Shown here piece after piece: positions 16,304 through 25,230 of a stretch of DNA of 64,000 nt. Both the position numbers and the translations under genes were made by a program. Under the pieces are notes generated by a model that saw only the letters and a list, made by a program, of their open reading frames with translations, had not been told where the DNA came from and did no database searches. The DNA comes from Tildeniella nuda ZEHNDER 1965/U140 (lineage in GTDB: Bacteria > Cyanobacteriota > Cyanobacteriia > Leptolyngbyales > Leptolyngbyaceae), in assembly GCA_019358895.1 (NCBI GenBank), contig JAHHIG010000001.1, positions 124,001 to 188,000 on the forward strand, written 5' to 3'. Each line of letters opens with the position of its first letter. Position 1 is the stretch's first letter.

Positions 16304-17203
16304 GTGACCCAATTAAGCTTTCGGGCAGCTTTGCCAGGTGTGGGCTTTGGCATGAGCACGGCGCTCTTGTTTGGTGGCACTACGCCTCTAGCCAAGCTGT
16401 TTTTAGATGATGTACAGCCCTGGATGCTGGCGGGTCTACTCTTTTTAGGCGGTGGTTTAGGACTGCTGCCGATCTATCTGATTCGCAGCCGACTGATCTG
16501 CAAACGACAGGTGCCGCCGAGCGATCGCTTGCAAAAGCATGATTGGCGCTGGCTGGGAGCCTCGATCGTCGTTGGCGGCATCATCGCACCCGTCCTCTTG
16601 ACGCTGGGCTTAGTGCAGACGACTGCGGCTGCTGCCTCCTTACTACTGAACTTTGAGTGCGTCTTCACAGCACTACTGGCGTGGACTGTCTTTGGCGAAA
16701 AGTATCGCTGGCAGGTGTTGATTGGCATGTTGGCGATCGTGGCGGGAGGGATTATTCTCTCTCATGCCGAAAACGCCAGAGTGGGTCTTACGTGGGGCGC
16801 ACTGCTGATTTTAGGCACGTGCTTCTATTGGGCGCTGGATAGCAATTTCACTAGCAAAATTGCGATGAAAGATCCCTTGCAGATAGCGATGCTGAAAGGT
16901 GGAGTCGCTGGGGCAATGAATGTGGCGATCGCCCTAACCATTGGGCAATCCTTACCGCCACTGCCCATTCTATGTAGTGTTTTAGGCGTGGGCTTTCTCA
17001 CCAATGGTCTGACGCTGTTTTGCTTTGTCATGGCATTGCGCCATCTGGGAGCCGCACGTGCAGGTGCGTATTTTGCTCTTTCGCCTTTTGCTGGAGTTGC
17101 CGTCTCAGCGCTCTTGCTCAAAGAAAGCCTGAACGAATCGCTGGCAGTTGCGGCTGTTTTGATGGCAGTCGGAGCCGGATTATGTGCAAGGGTTGCGGAT
17201 TAG
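16304..17203 (+). CDS. EamA/DMT-family transporter
   Basis: The 299-residue protein has about ten hydrophobic segments in two five-helix halves, the arrangement of EamA drug/metabolite transporters. The first half ends with FECVFTALLAWTVFGEKYRW, the second with LALSPFAGVAVSALLLKE-like sequence near residue 255; both match the helix-4 pattern of EamA repeats. The start is a GTG at 16304; an ATG at residue 18 (MSTALLFGG) is an alternative that would shorten the first helix. DMT proteins export amino acids, nucleosides or other metabolites; the substrate is unknown. A second, unrelated-looking EamA gene is at 21463. No close partner gene is seen. Confidence 0.88.
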   Translation: MTQLSFRAALPGVGFGMSTALLFGGTTPLAKLFLDDVQPWMLAGLLFLGGGLGLLPIYLIRSRLICKRQVPPSDRLQKHDWRWLGASIVVGGIIAPVLLTLGLVQTTAAAASLLLNFECVFTALLAWTVFGEKYRWQVLIGMLAIVAGGIILSHAENARVGLTWGALLILGTCFYWALDSNFTSKIAMKDPLQIAMLKGGVAGAMNVAIALTIGQSLPPLPILCSVLGVGFLTNGLTLFCFVMALRHLGAARAGAYFALSPFAGVAVSALLLKESLNESLAVAAVLMAVGAGLCARVAD

Positions 17204-17309
17204 CTCGTGAACGGTAACGTACACTGCGTAAGCTTTTGGATTATTTGAACGCGCTGAATGAAACCGATGAGTAGAAACGATCGTCGCCAGAGGTAGGCAG
17301 TTTGCAAGG

Positions 17310-17512
17310 GGAGCCGTTAAAATAGTGGAAGGTTCATCTGCGGCGTTGGTGACTGCCAATAATGTTTTTTGACTATGCCTTGTTCAAAAGGGAACCGATC
17401 GCCGGACGGCAGTAGACCGGGCTTGTACCCGGAAACTTTAAGTCACGGCACTAGGTACCCACCTGGTTTTTTACCAGGTCAAAAACTGAGGTAAGACGGC
17501 GCTGCGGGGAGC
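17310..17512 (+). ncRNA. Candidate 6S RNA (ssrS)
   Basis: A structured noncoding block of about 200 bp lies in the gap between the DMT and DUF3536 genes. It contains GCGGCGTTGGTGACTGCC, which resembles the conserved part of 6S RNA (E. coli has CGCGGTTGGTGAGC). It also contains CAGTAGACCGGGC and a small hairpin CCGGGcttgtaCCCGG, a perfect hairpin ACCTGGTttttttACCAGGT, and GTGACT/AGTCAC and GCCGT/ACGGC pairings that could close a long rod with a central bubble. 6S RNA mimics an open promoter and binds RNA polymerase. The ends are approximate. The identification rests on memory of the family and not on a covariance search. Confidence 0.5.
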
Positions 17513-17530
17513 TTTAATTAATCATTTCGA

Positions 17531-17558
17531 GTAGGGTTGTATGAAAATGCAACCCTAC
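17531..17558 (+). terminator. Hairpin after the candidate 6S RNA
   Basis: A perfect 9-bp stem (GTAGGGTTG and CAACCCTAC) has a 10-base loop and is followed by TTGCGTTT. It is placed about 20 bp after the candidate RNA and may be its terminator, although the T-run is poor. GTAGGG-type palindromes also occur as dispersed repeats. Confidence 0.45.
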
Positions 17559-17579
17559 TTGCGTTTAAAGACCTGAGCT

Positions 17580-17800
17580 AGAAACCGGGTTTCTAACCAA
17601 GGCATGTCATTAGCACCTGATTGACTGACAAAAGTCCTGCAAGGCTGATGGCTTCGTTGCTCACCCGCCCGTGATTAAAATCCGGGCTAATGGTAGAAAA
17701 CCCGTTGAAACGGGTTGCAGCCCCTTGCAGTCCTCCTTTAGAGGACTTACTGCTGTTAGCCCGTACTTCGAGTGCAGGGCGGGGCGGGCGATCGCTGAAA
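17580..17800. repeat. REP-like cluster of short palindromes
   Basis: Three short inverted repeats follow each other: AGAAACCgGGTTTCT at 17580, AACCCGTTgaAACGGGTT at 17699-17716, and GTCCTCctttaGAGGAC at 17730-17746. GC-rich TTAGCCCGTAC and GCAGGGCGGGGCGGGC follow. The arrangement resembles the REP-type palindromic repeats of cyanobacteria that are mobilised by TnpA-REP proteins. No RAYT gene is in the window. No coding sequence is supported between 17204 and 17876. Confidence 0.45.
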
Positions 17801-17876
17801 GATTTGTCAGTCAACCAGCATTAGCACATAACCACCGCAAGAAACCCGTCTGAAGCTGACGGCTGATAGCTGATAG

Positions 17877-20660
17877 CTAGACAGGTAACTGTTTCAGCCA
17901 GCCTGATACATCGACTGCTAGTGTGCGTCCCAAAGCAAGCAACGATCGCAGATCGGCTAACGGTATGGTCACCACGCGATCAGGTTTGGATTGTCCTGCA
18001 TTGCTCAACCAATGGACGCATTCGGGAATGATCCAGTTCTGCAACCGCTGAAAGTAGAGTTCTTGCGCTTGAGCCAACGAAAGATTGAGGTGCAACTGCT
18101 CACCAAGGATCAAGAGTCGTTCCAGTCGATTGAGTTCAGTTTTGCAGGTGTTAGAGTCAAAGTGGTAGAGGAGTTGCCAGAGCGATCGCAGCACCAGTCG
18201 TTCGAGCGTTTGTCGTGCTTCCGGTAGATTGAGCTGGCAATGGAGGTGAGTCGCTTCGGTGGCGATCGACTCCAGCTCTAAAAGGCGACTTGCGGCGGCT
18301 GGCAACGTTGAGCGATCGCTGCTCTCCTGCTCCAACGCTCTTAAAGAAAGCATGACGCGATGGCTCAACGCGATTTCAGCCGCTACTTGAAGCTCTCGCG
18401 GTACGGCTAACTCGTCTCGATGAAATGCTATTAAGACACCGTAGTTATCCCGGTAGACCTGGGTATAGAGCTGATCGAGCCGTGTTAGCGTTTCGTGGGT
18501 CAGCAGACGCATAATGCGGTGACGCTCCTCCGCGAACAGGCTCTGAAGACTGTGAGACTGGCTGCCGAAGAGCGCATTCATTGCCAGAATCGTTTGCGCG
18601 GCGCTAGCTTGTTTGATCGACTCAAACAATTGTTCTTTCATGTCGGCATAGTCGCGCCGTCCCGAGAACGGTTGAATACAGCAATGAAAATCCCATCCAC
18701 CCAAATGAACGACAGCAAACACGAGATGCGTACTTTCACGCGTGATATCTGAAACCAGTTGAAGCTGCCCGATCGCCAGCGTCAGAGAACCCATCCGCTG
18801 CAACTGGTAATCAAGCTGCTGGGCGGTATAGCAATAAATTTGGTGTTCTTGGCTGTAGGTGGTAAACAGCGAACTGATGGCATAGTGAGCCGCAACTTGC
18901 TCCATGCTAATTTGCGCTGTCCTCACCAGTTGGTCATAGACCTCTGCACCATGCTTAAAGCATTCGACATTACTAGGGGCCAATGCCAATCGTCTCACAA
19001 AAGCCTTTTCGAGCTGAATGCCCGTCACTTCGCCAGCGAGTTCGAGTGCGCGAACCGCGTAGCGCAGAAGCTGCACCCCTTCTGGACGGGACAATTCCTC
19101 AAAGAACCAGCCGCAACTGGTATACATCAGGAGGGCATGGCGCTGCATTTCGAGCAAATGTAAGGCATCCACGCGCTCTGAAGCAGTGAACTTGTGGGTC
19201 TGATGCCGTGACAGAAAACCATCAAGGCTGGTCAGGCTACGATCGCGCACGACCTGGATGTATTCATCCCGCGCCAGCCAAGGATCAGAGAACAGCTTTT
19301 TGCCTGCCGCTTCATATACGTTGATCAGTTGATCCCGTAGCCAATCCAATGCGTCTCGTAACGGTCGCCGCCACTGTTGGTTCCAAAGTCCACCGCCGCC
19401 GCAGCCACAGTCATCTTGCCAGCGATCGACCCCATGGCTGCAACTCCAGGCTGTGACGGGTTTTAGCTCTACTTCCCAGGTCGGTGTATGCAGTGATAAG
19501 TAGTGGGCAAAGTTAGTAACTGTCCAACCGCGATCGGGGAACTCATAGGCAAACGCATAGGCAAGACATTTTTCGGTGCCACCTTTGTGGTGTCCAAACG
19601 TTTCACCATCTGTTGCGACCGAAATTAACTGCGAGGGACGCTGATCCCCGCGCACTGCTTGCCCTAATCGTCCCGCTAGGTGGTGAGAACTACTCAAGGC
19701 ACTGTCAAACCCCATGTCACGAGAAATGGGTCCATCGTAGAAGAAAATGTCGATGAAGGGTGTGGGGTGTAGGGTGTGGGGTGTAGGGTGTGCGTCCTCA
19801 TGCTTCAGGAAACAACGATAGGGACGGGTGGGATCGATTTGCCCGCCGCCGACTTCTAGCCACTCGGACGCTGGCTGGTCATGCATGGACAACGATCGAC
19901 AGCGCTGGGCTTGAGACGGAGCCAGGACAATAAATTTGATCCCTTCGGAAACGAGTGCCTCTAAAGTGGCGTAGTCAACGGCTGTTTCTGCCAGCCACAT
20001 ACCTTCGGGATCGCGTCCAAAGCGGGAGTGAAAGTCTGCCTTACCCCAGCGAATCTGAGTCAGCTTGTCGCGATCGTTCGCCAGAGGCAAAATGATGTGG
20101 TTGTACGCCTGCGCGATCGCATTGCCATGTCCATTCAGGCGGGCACAGCTTTTGCGATCGGCATCTAAAATGCGTTGATAGGTTTCGACATCGTGCCGTT
20201 CCAGCCAGTTCATAAGCGTGGGACCGATGTTGAAGCTCAAAAACTCATAGTTATTGACGATCCCCAGCACGTCTCCCTGTTCGTTGAGAATGCGGGCAAA
20301 GGCGTTGGGGCGATAGCATTCGTGGTGAATCCGCTCATTCCAGTCGTGAAACGGTGCGGCACTGGGTTGACGCTCGATCGCATCCAGGTAGGGGTTTTCG
20401 CGCGGAGGCTGGTAAAAATGTCCGTGTATAGTGACGTACACACCTTGAGCGGTTTGTAGGGGATCACTGTGGCAGCGATCGGTTGGCGAAACAGCATCTG
20501 CCTGCTCATTGCTCAAGTACTGTGCTTGAGTCGGTTCACCCTGCTGCATCGTCTGCCCATTGACAAGCGCTCTTGTAAGCGCAGATGCAGTCAAACGGGG
20601 ATCAAAATTTGAAGTCATGTAAGAAAATCCAAGGGGTAGAAGTTCGCTGTTTGATGCCAT
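17877..20660 (-). CDS. GH57-type glycoside hydrolase-like protein with DUF3536 domain
   Basis: This 927-residue cytoplasmic protein starts at MASNSELLPLGFSY; an internal ATG at residue 15 is equally possible. Residues 80 to 420 form a GH57-type (beta/alpha)7 barrel, opening with GHFYQPPRENPYLDAIERQP and continuing through NYEFLSFNIGPTLMNWLE and ATDGETFGHHKGG. The last is the acidic catalytic-region strand. Residues 420 to 920 match the helical DUF3536 extension, with WRRPLRDALDWLRDQL and HLLEMQRHALLMYTSCGWFF. Such proteins are widespread in cyanobacteria and thought to act on alpha-glucans. At 19760-19795 the gene contains five 7-bp repeats encoding HPTPHTLHPTP, an unusual insertion in a loop. 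Confidence 0.85.
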   Translation of the reverse strand: MASNSELLPLGFSYMTSNFDPRLTASALTRALVNGQTMQQGEPTQAQYLSNEQADAVSPTDRCHSDPLQTAQGVYVTIHGHFYQPPRENPYLDAIERQPSAAPFHDWNERIHHECYRPNAFARILNEQGDVLGIVNNYEFLSFNIGPTLMNWLERHDVETYQRILDADRKSCARLNGHGNAIAQAYNHIILPLANDRDKLTQIRWGKADFHSRFGRDPEGMWLAETAVDYATLEALVSEGIKFIVLAPSQAQRCRSLSMHDQPASEWLEVGGGQIDPTRPYRCFLKHEDAHPTPHTLHPTPFIDIFFYDGPISRDMGFDSALSSSHHLAGRLGQAVRGDQRPSQLISVATDGETFGHHKGGTEKCLAYAFAYEFPDRGWTVTNFAHYLSLHTPTWEVELKPVTAWSCSHGVDRWQDDCGCGGGGLWNQQWRRPLRDALDWLRDQLINVYEAAGKKLFSDPWLARDEYIQVVRDRSLTSLDGFLSRHQTHKFTASERVDALHLLEMQRHALLMYTSCGWFFEELSRPEGVQLLRYAVRALELAGEVTGIQLEKAFVRRLALAPSNVECFKHGAEVYDQLVRTAQISMEQVAAHYAISSLFTTYSQEHQIYCYTAQQLDYQLQRMGSLTLAIGQLQLVSDITRESTHLVFAVVHLGGWDFHCCIQPFSGRRDYADMKEQLFESIKQASAAQTILAMNALFGSQSHSLQSLFAEERHRIMRLLTHETLTRLDQLYTQVYRDNYGVLIAFHRDELAVPRELQVAAEIALSHRVMLSLRALEQESSDRSTLPAAASRLLELESIATEATHLHCQLNLPEARQTLERLVLRSLWQLLYHFDSNTCKTELNRLERLLILGEQLHLNLSLAQAQELYFQRLQNWIIPECVHWLSNAGQSKPDRVVTIPLADLRSLLALGRTLAVDVSGWLKQLPV

Positions 20661-21233
20661 CAGCCGTTAGCTGACAGATGCAAGCGCACTGAGCGAGAGG
20701 GAGTTTGAGTAGAACTGTGAGTTCTTGCGGGTTCGCAAATCTCTGCACCCGACGATCGTGCTAAGCGCGGTTTCAGAATGAAGACTGGAGGCAAGTATCA
20801 AGGTAGTAGTCGCTACTCGTAGTGTCCATCCTGTGAGCGAAGAATCATAGCGACAATGACTTTAGCAGCCTTAAAAGGTTAGATATATCTAACTAAAAGA
20901 GTAGAAAAACGGGGATCGCTGCTGCACCGACTAAACCCAACCAGGTTCAAACGCGATTGTTAGCGTGGTTCTCGTTCTACAATCCACTCATACACTCAGC
21001 AACAGTCCTATGAGCAGTCGTCCGATACGGATGCAAAGTAGTAGTTAGTACCAAAACTCTCAGAGATTTGAGAAAGCTGCTGTAACATAACTGATTCAAC
21101 CGCGAATGAGAGACGGACTTAACAGTAACTTAAGCTTTTATGACAAAAATTACAGTTATGATGGCAAACTACACGATCGTTTACGCTTAAGCCGATGCAT
21201 CTTTAAAGGGTTCCTGCATTACCTGCATTAATA
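20661..21233. other. Long noncoding stretch upstream of the DUF3536 gene
   Basis: No supported gene lies between 20661 and 21233. The stretch includes a 16-bp perfect palindrome GTTAGATATATCTAAC at 20878-20893, about 218 bp upstream of the DUF3536 start. That is the form and place of a regulator-binding site. The rest is unremarkable, with an AT-rich part at 21110-21180 that may hold a promoter. Confidence 0.5.
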
Positions 21234-21413
21234 TAGCGGTTCCTAATCCAGTGAAGTACAGTTGCAAAGAGGCGGAAGGCAGGCTTCGACGTGAGCTTTC
21301 AGCCGAAGGGCGCTCAGCCGAACGTAAGCAGAAGGAAAGCCGCCGTTCTCTTTAACTTCTGCCCTCTGCCTTAAAACCTCAGCCCTTGTACCGCCCTCTA
21401 ATGGGAACCGCTA
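21234..21413. mobile_element. MITE-like element with 10-bp terminal inverted repeats
   Basis: TAGCGGTTCC at 21234-21243 is matched by GGAACCGCTA at 21404-21413. The 180-bp interior is GC-rich, has no coding frame, and contains purine-rich AGGCGGAAGGCAGG and pyrimidine-rich CTTCTGCCCTCTGCC segments that can pair. The size and termini fit a nonautonomous miniature element. No clear target-site duplication is visible and no transposase is nearby. Confidence 0.45.
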
Positions 21414-21462
21414 GATCACGCCATTCACCAGGACATTGCAGTGGAGCATTACAAACGTTCAC

Positions 21463-22392
21463 TCATTGCCAACTAAATAGTAGCCAGATACCAATGATGG
21501 CGATGAGAACGCCCACAATTGCTTGCAGGCTGACTTTTTCACCTAACGCGATCGCAATGGGAATGACAAACAACGGGCTGGTCGCACTCAGCGCCTGTGC
21601 AATGCCAACGGCTGTATATTTCAGTGCCACTTGCTGGAGCCAAATTGCCAGATATGTGCTGGCAAACGCAACTCCGACTAGAAGAGTCAGAAAGCGTCTG
21701 GAGCCTAGTGGTTTCAGTGACTGTTGAAGGGATTGGATGGGCTGTCGTCGGCACAGCAGCCAAACTAACAGCGCCAAGCTACCTGCTACAAGGCGAAGCA
21801 AAGAACTCCACAGTGGGTCGATGGTGGTACTAGCCAGCACTGCCCTGGACAGCACCACTCCACCTGCCTGCCCCAAGGCTGCTAACAAACCAAAGACTGT
21901 GCCCTGCCAGAGGTGACGCGGGGGTTGATCCTCTACAACTGTGCGTTCAGCAACAACCCAGGTAACACCGACGATCGTCAGCGCAATGCCAAGCCATGCA
22001 CTCACCGCAAGGCGTTCTTGCAAGAAAACCAATGCCATGACCGCCGCTAACGGGGGAGCGACAGATTCTAATACAAGCGCTCGTCGTGCGCCCAGGCAAT
22101 TGAGCGCCTTGAAGTAAGCCGTGTCGCCTATCCCAATACCAACGATGCCGCTAAGGAAGAGAAGCCCCATCGCTGGCAGGCTGATCTGAGGCAGTTCTCC
22201 ACCCTGCAACCATAAGGTAAGGAGAAGAAAGGCGATCGCAATCACCCCTTTAACCAAATTCAGCACTAACGGCGCTAACTGCCGCCCAATGCCGATGTAA
22301 ATGACAGAGGCGATCGCCCAAATCAGCGCTGCACTCAACGCTGCCAGTTCGCCACGAAATGTGAGCAAAGATAGAGCCACTGCAAGCCACAA
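21463..22392 (-). CDS. EamA/DMT-family transporter
   Basis: The protein has 309 residues and ten hydrophobic segments in two EamA repeats. The first repeat includes LILKGV-like NLVKGVIAIAFLLLTL and AYFKALNCLGARRALVLES; the second includes SRAVLASTTIDPLWSSLLRL and ALSATSPLFVIPIAIALGEK. The latter is the typical conserved end of the family, where the proline and glutamate of P.F...I....GE line the path. The N-terminal leader up to residue 14 may be over-extended. It is transcribed downstream of the GNAT gene on the same strand with a 47-bp gap, so the two could be cotranscribed. The substrate is unknown. Confidence 0.87.
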   Translation of the reverse strand: MWLAVALSLLTFRGELAALSAALIWAIASVIYIGIGRQLAPLVLNLVKGVIAIAFLLLTLWLQGGELPQISLPAMGLLFLSGIVGIGIGDTAYFKALNCLGARRALVLESVAPPLAAVMALVFLQERLAVSAWLGIALTIVGVTWVVAERTVVEDQPPRHLWQGTVFGLLAALGQAGGVVLSRAVLASTTIDPLWSSLLRLVAGSLALLVWLLCRRQPIQSLQQSLKPLGSRRFLTLLVGVAFASTYLAIWLQQVALKYTAVGIAQALSATSPLFVIPIAIALGEKVSLQAIVGVLIAIIGIWLLFSWQ

Positions 22393-22439
22393 AGAGAAGA
22401 GGATACACCGTTGATTGACGGATCTGAAGCGTCAGCCGT

Positions 22440-22895
22440 TTAGAGAATCTCCTCATACATTAAAGAATCTGAAGGCTGCATCCCTAACGACTGATAAACC
22501 GCTTGTGCTCTTGCGTTGTCTTGATACACATAGAGACGTAACCCACAAACGTTGGACAGGGTTGCCTGGTCTTTCAGATATTGATAAAGGGAGCGGAAAA
22601 CGCCTTGCTGACGGTAGTTTGGCTCTACGTAAACGTCTTGCAGCCACCAGAACCAGGCATTTCTAAAATCGCTCCATTCAAAGGTCACTAAGACGGCTGC
22701 AACAACTTTGGCTTCAACTTCAGCAACGGTATAGAAGCCACGATCGCCATCATTCAGCACCGCTTGCACACCCTTCTGAAGCGTTGTGGGATCAAGGTCT
22801 TTCCCCCGTGCCTCTTTGACTAGAGACAAATTGAAGTTGACGATTGTTGCCAGGTCTTGGAGTCGTGCTTTGCGAATGATTGGAGCGATCGTCAT
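22440..22895 (-). CDS. GNAT-family N-acetyltransferase
   Basis: This is a 151-residue GNAT enzyme that transfers an acetyl group from acetyl-CoA. The fold order is clear: strand 1 and helix 1 from IIRKARLQDLATIVNFNLSL, the central strand WFWWLQDVYVEPNYRQQGVF, which carries the acetyl-CoA pyrophosphate loop (R/Q-x-x-G-x-x variant YRQQGVFRSL near residue 96), and the late strand CGLRLYVYQDNARAQAVYQS. The last is the family's N.A...Y...G element. It precedes the DMT gene on the same strand. The substrate is unknown; some small GNATs with adjacent exporters modify amino acids or polyamines. Confidence 0.88.
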   Translation of the reverse strand: MTIAPIIRKARLQDLATIVNFNLSLVKEARGKDLDPTTLQKGVQAVLNDGDRGFYTVAEVEAKVVAAVLVTFEWSDFRNAWFWWLQDVYVEPNYRQQGVFRSLYQYLKDQATLSNVCGLRLYVYQDNARAQAVYQSLGMQPSDSLMYEEIL

Positions 22896-22950
22896 AAATA
22901 GTCATCAGGAATGATGGTGCTTTACCCTCTATCACATCGAACTGTTTCGG

Positions 22951-24642
22951 TTAGTGCGATCGATGGTTTAGCAATTCTACTGTTTGCTTTGGCTGTACCA
23001 ATGTGTTGGCACACAAAATCCCAGAGGCAGCGACCGCAGGCACGCCAATCCCAGGCATAGTGCTGTCGCCAACGCGGTACAAGCCGGAAATGGGGGTTTG
23101 GGTGCTGGGAAACATGCCCTGACCAGCGGCGATTGCTGGACCATACGTCCCCAGATGACGGCGCAAGTAGCGGGCATGGGTGAGCGGTGTGCCGATGAGT
23201 TCTAAGACGATGCGCGATCGCAAATCAGGAATGACTTTTTCTAACGCCTGAAAGAGTGGTTCTGCGCGTGCGTGCTTGCGTTCCGCATAGTCGCTGTCCT
23301 TTTGCCAATTGGCGTGAGGTTCCAGCGTATAGGCATGAACGACGTGATGACCGGGAGGAGCCAGAGTCGCGTCCCATACAGAAGGAATGGAAAGCATGCA
23401 GGTATTACCGGGAACGGTGATGTCTCGATCGGCATCGTGCAGAACCACATGATGTCCCGTAAGGTGCTCCAACCCATCGGCTCGAATGCCTAGATGCAGA
23501 TGCATGAAGCTATCTACGGCTGGGGTTTCTAATGCTGTTTGACGATAGTTCGCAGGTAAATCTTCTGGTTTCAAGAGGTGATTGTACGTGTCCCAAACGG
23601 TGGCATTGGAGATGACGATCGCCGCCTTCAAGATTTCGCCATTTCGCAAGCGCACTCCAACGGCTTTGCCAGCTTCCACCAAAATCTGTTCTACGTGAGT
23701 GCCTAACCGCAGCGTCCCGCCCCATTTCTGCAAGCCTCGTACCAACGCCTGCACGATCGCGCCACTGCCACCGATGGGATAGTCGATCACCGATCGTGTC
23801 CGTTCGCCAAACATAAAGGCAACTTCGGGGGCGATCGTTCCCTCAGCTTTCAGACCAGAGAGCAAAAAACACTCCAGATCAATTAAGCGTCGCAGCCAGG
23901 GATCATGCAGATCGTGCATCAAGTCGGCGACGGAGCTTTGGACGGCACCCAGTTGGGGCAGGAGCTTGATCAAGGCAGGCAAATAACGACTCAACAGCAG
24001 AGGCACCAGCTTAAAGTCTGCCCGTAGCGCCAGGGTAGGAATGCCTCGCAGCGCTTCATACAAACCCAGCAGTCGTTTCTCTAGCCGAGCCAGTTCTGCG
24101 GCACCTTGAGGCGTAACTTGTGCTATCGCCGATCGGTAGCGATCGGCATTGCCATACACCGGGAAGGTGCCTTCAGGAAAGTGGTAGTGTCCCATTGGGT
24201 CGTAGGCGATCGCGGGCACCGTCTCACCCAGCACATCCAACACCTGTCGCAATGGATTTAGCGAGTGGCGATCGCTCAGACCGCAGTAAAACGACGGACC
24301 TGAATCAAACTCAAAGCCCTGCCGCGAAAAACTGTGAGCCGCGCCACCGGGAATCGTGTGGCTTTCACAAACTAGAACTCGCTTCCCGTAACGAGCCAGC
24401 AGCGATCCTGCCACCAGTCCACCAATCCCGCTACCAATGACGATGACATCGAAATTGCTACCATTCCGATGTTGTGTTGCTTGCCCCATACCTGCATCAA
24501 TGTCCCAGAAACGCGCCTCTGGATTGTAACGACCTGTACTATGAAATTGGGAGAGATCGTACCTGGTTACGCGAGTTGATTGTTTCTCAAACCTCGAAAG
24601 TTTAGCTAAAAGGCTCACCAGCGATCGCATCTGACCAGTCAT
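22951..24642 (-). CDS. FAD-dependent oxidoreductase of the phytoene desaturase/CrtISO family
   Basis: The 563-residue frame may start later at 24489 (MGQATQHRNG), which would give 512 residues, closer to the usual length. The dinucleotide-binding motif is VIVIGSGIGGLVAGSLLARY followed by the acidic strand end VLVCESHTIPGGAAHSF. C-terminal motifs include GLYRVGDSTMPGIGVPAVAA, the FAD-binding close of carotenoid desaturases and isomerases. The alignment pattern resembles CrtH (prolycopene isomerase) and related cyanobacterial CrtISO-like proteins more than CrtP or CrtQ. The exact reaction is open: isomerase, desaturase or retinol saturase-like. No other carotenoid gene adjoins it. Confidence 0.8.
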   Translation of the reverse strand: MTGQMRSLVSLLAKLSRFEKQSTRVTRYDLSQFHSTGRYNPEARFWDIDAGMGQATQHRNGSNFDVIVIGSGIGGLVAGSLLARYGKRVLVCESHTIPGGAAHSFSRQGFEFDSGPSFYCGLSDRHSLNPLRQVLDVLGETVPAIAYDPMGHYHFPEGTFPVYGNADRYRSAIAQVTPQGAAELARLEKRLLGLYEALRGIPTLALRADFKLVPLLLSRYLPALIKLLPQLGAVQSSVADLMHDLHDPWLRRLIDLECFLLSGLKAEGTIAPEVAFMFGERTRSVIDYPIGGSGAIVQALVRGLQKWGGTLRLGTHVEQILVEAGKAVGVRLRNGEILKAAIVISNATVWDTYNHLLKPEDLPANYRQTALETPAVDSFMHLHLGIRADGLEHLTGHHVVLHDADRDITVPGNTCMLSIPSVWDATLAPPGHHVVHAYTLEPHANWQKDSDYAERKHARAEPLFQALEKVIPDLRSRIVLELIGTPLTHARYLRRHLGTYGPAIAAGQGMFPSTQTPISGLYRVGDSTMPGIGVPAVAASGILCANTLVQPKQTVELLNHRSH

Positions 24643-24787
24643 CTTTCAACTATGCCCCCACCAATAACTGGAAGCGGCATGATTATTAATAGACTGAAAC
24701 GTAATTGGGCGATCCTCTTGTAGAGACTCTCCGCGAACGCGCTTTAATTGGCTGTCATTTGAAGAGACTGCAAAACGACGATCGGAG
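24643..24787. other. Intergenic lead-in to the 21-bp repeat block
   Basis: These 145 bp separate the oxidoreductase gene from the repeat block. They contain TAGAGACTCTCCGCGAACGCG, resembling a fragment of a dispersed palindrome, and no coding frame. The upstream part probably carries the promoter of the minus-strand oxidoreductase. Confidence 0.4.
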
Positions 24788-25081
24788 CTACGAAACAATG
24801 TCCTGGGTCTAGGAAATCGCTATTGAGGTCTGTAAAGCGATCACTGAGGTTCGCATAACGATTGCTGAGGTTAACGAGACAGTTGTTGAGGTTCGCACAA
24901 CGACTGTTGAGGCTCACGAAACGGTTACTGAAGCCCCCAAAACGATTTCAAGGGTTTGGGAAACGATTGTTGAGGTACAGAAACCAATGATTTGGGTCTA
25001 CGGCACAGTGATCGAGACGTAGAGATCGATGATTGAGGGCTAGGAAACGACTATTGAGGGCTGGGAAACGACTATTGAATC
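24788..25081. repeat. Tandem array of fourteen degenerate 21-bp units
   Basis: Fourteen units of exactly 21 bp run head to tail with an approximate consensus CTNNGAAACGATTGTTGAGGT. Several are strongly diverged, but the phase is kept without indels. In one plus-strand frame the units read as heptads of the form TIVEVxE (TVVEVRT, TVVEAHE, TVTEAPK), in another as RLLRxxK; stops break both. The sequence is unrelated to the array at 11393 although the period is the same. The block ends 149 bp before the start of a 146-residue protein gene. No spacer structure is present, so it is not CRISPR. Confidence 0.88.
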
Positions 25082-25230
25082 CTTAACCGGAGGAATTTAC
25101 GGAAGCAGACAGCGATCGTCGGCTGCAAATTCAACTAAATTACAAACTTTTACGGATCTCGTAGAAATTAACACCGGGCTAGAGTAACTCCATCATCAGT
25201 CCAACATCTAGCCACTGAAGACCACTCACT

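Noticed and set aside
24788-25081. Possible CRISPR or coding sequence for a coiled-coil fibre
   Set aside because: There are no spacers, and stops occur in every frame including the TIVEV frame.
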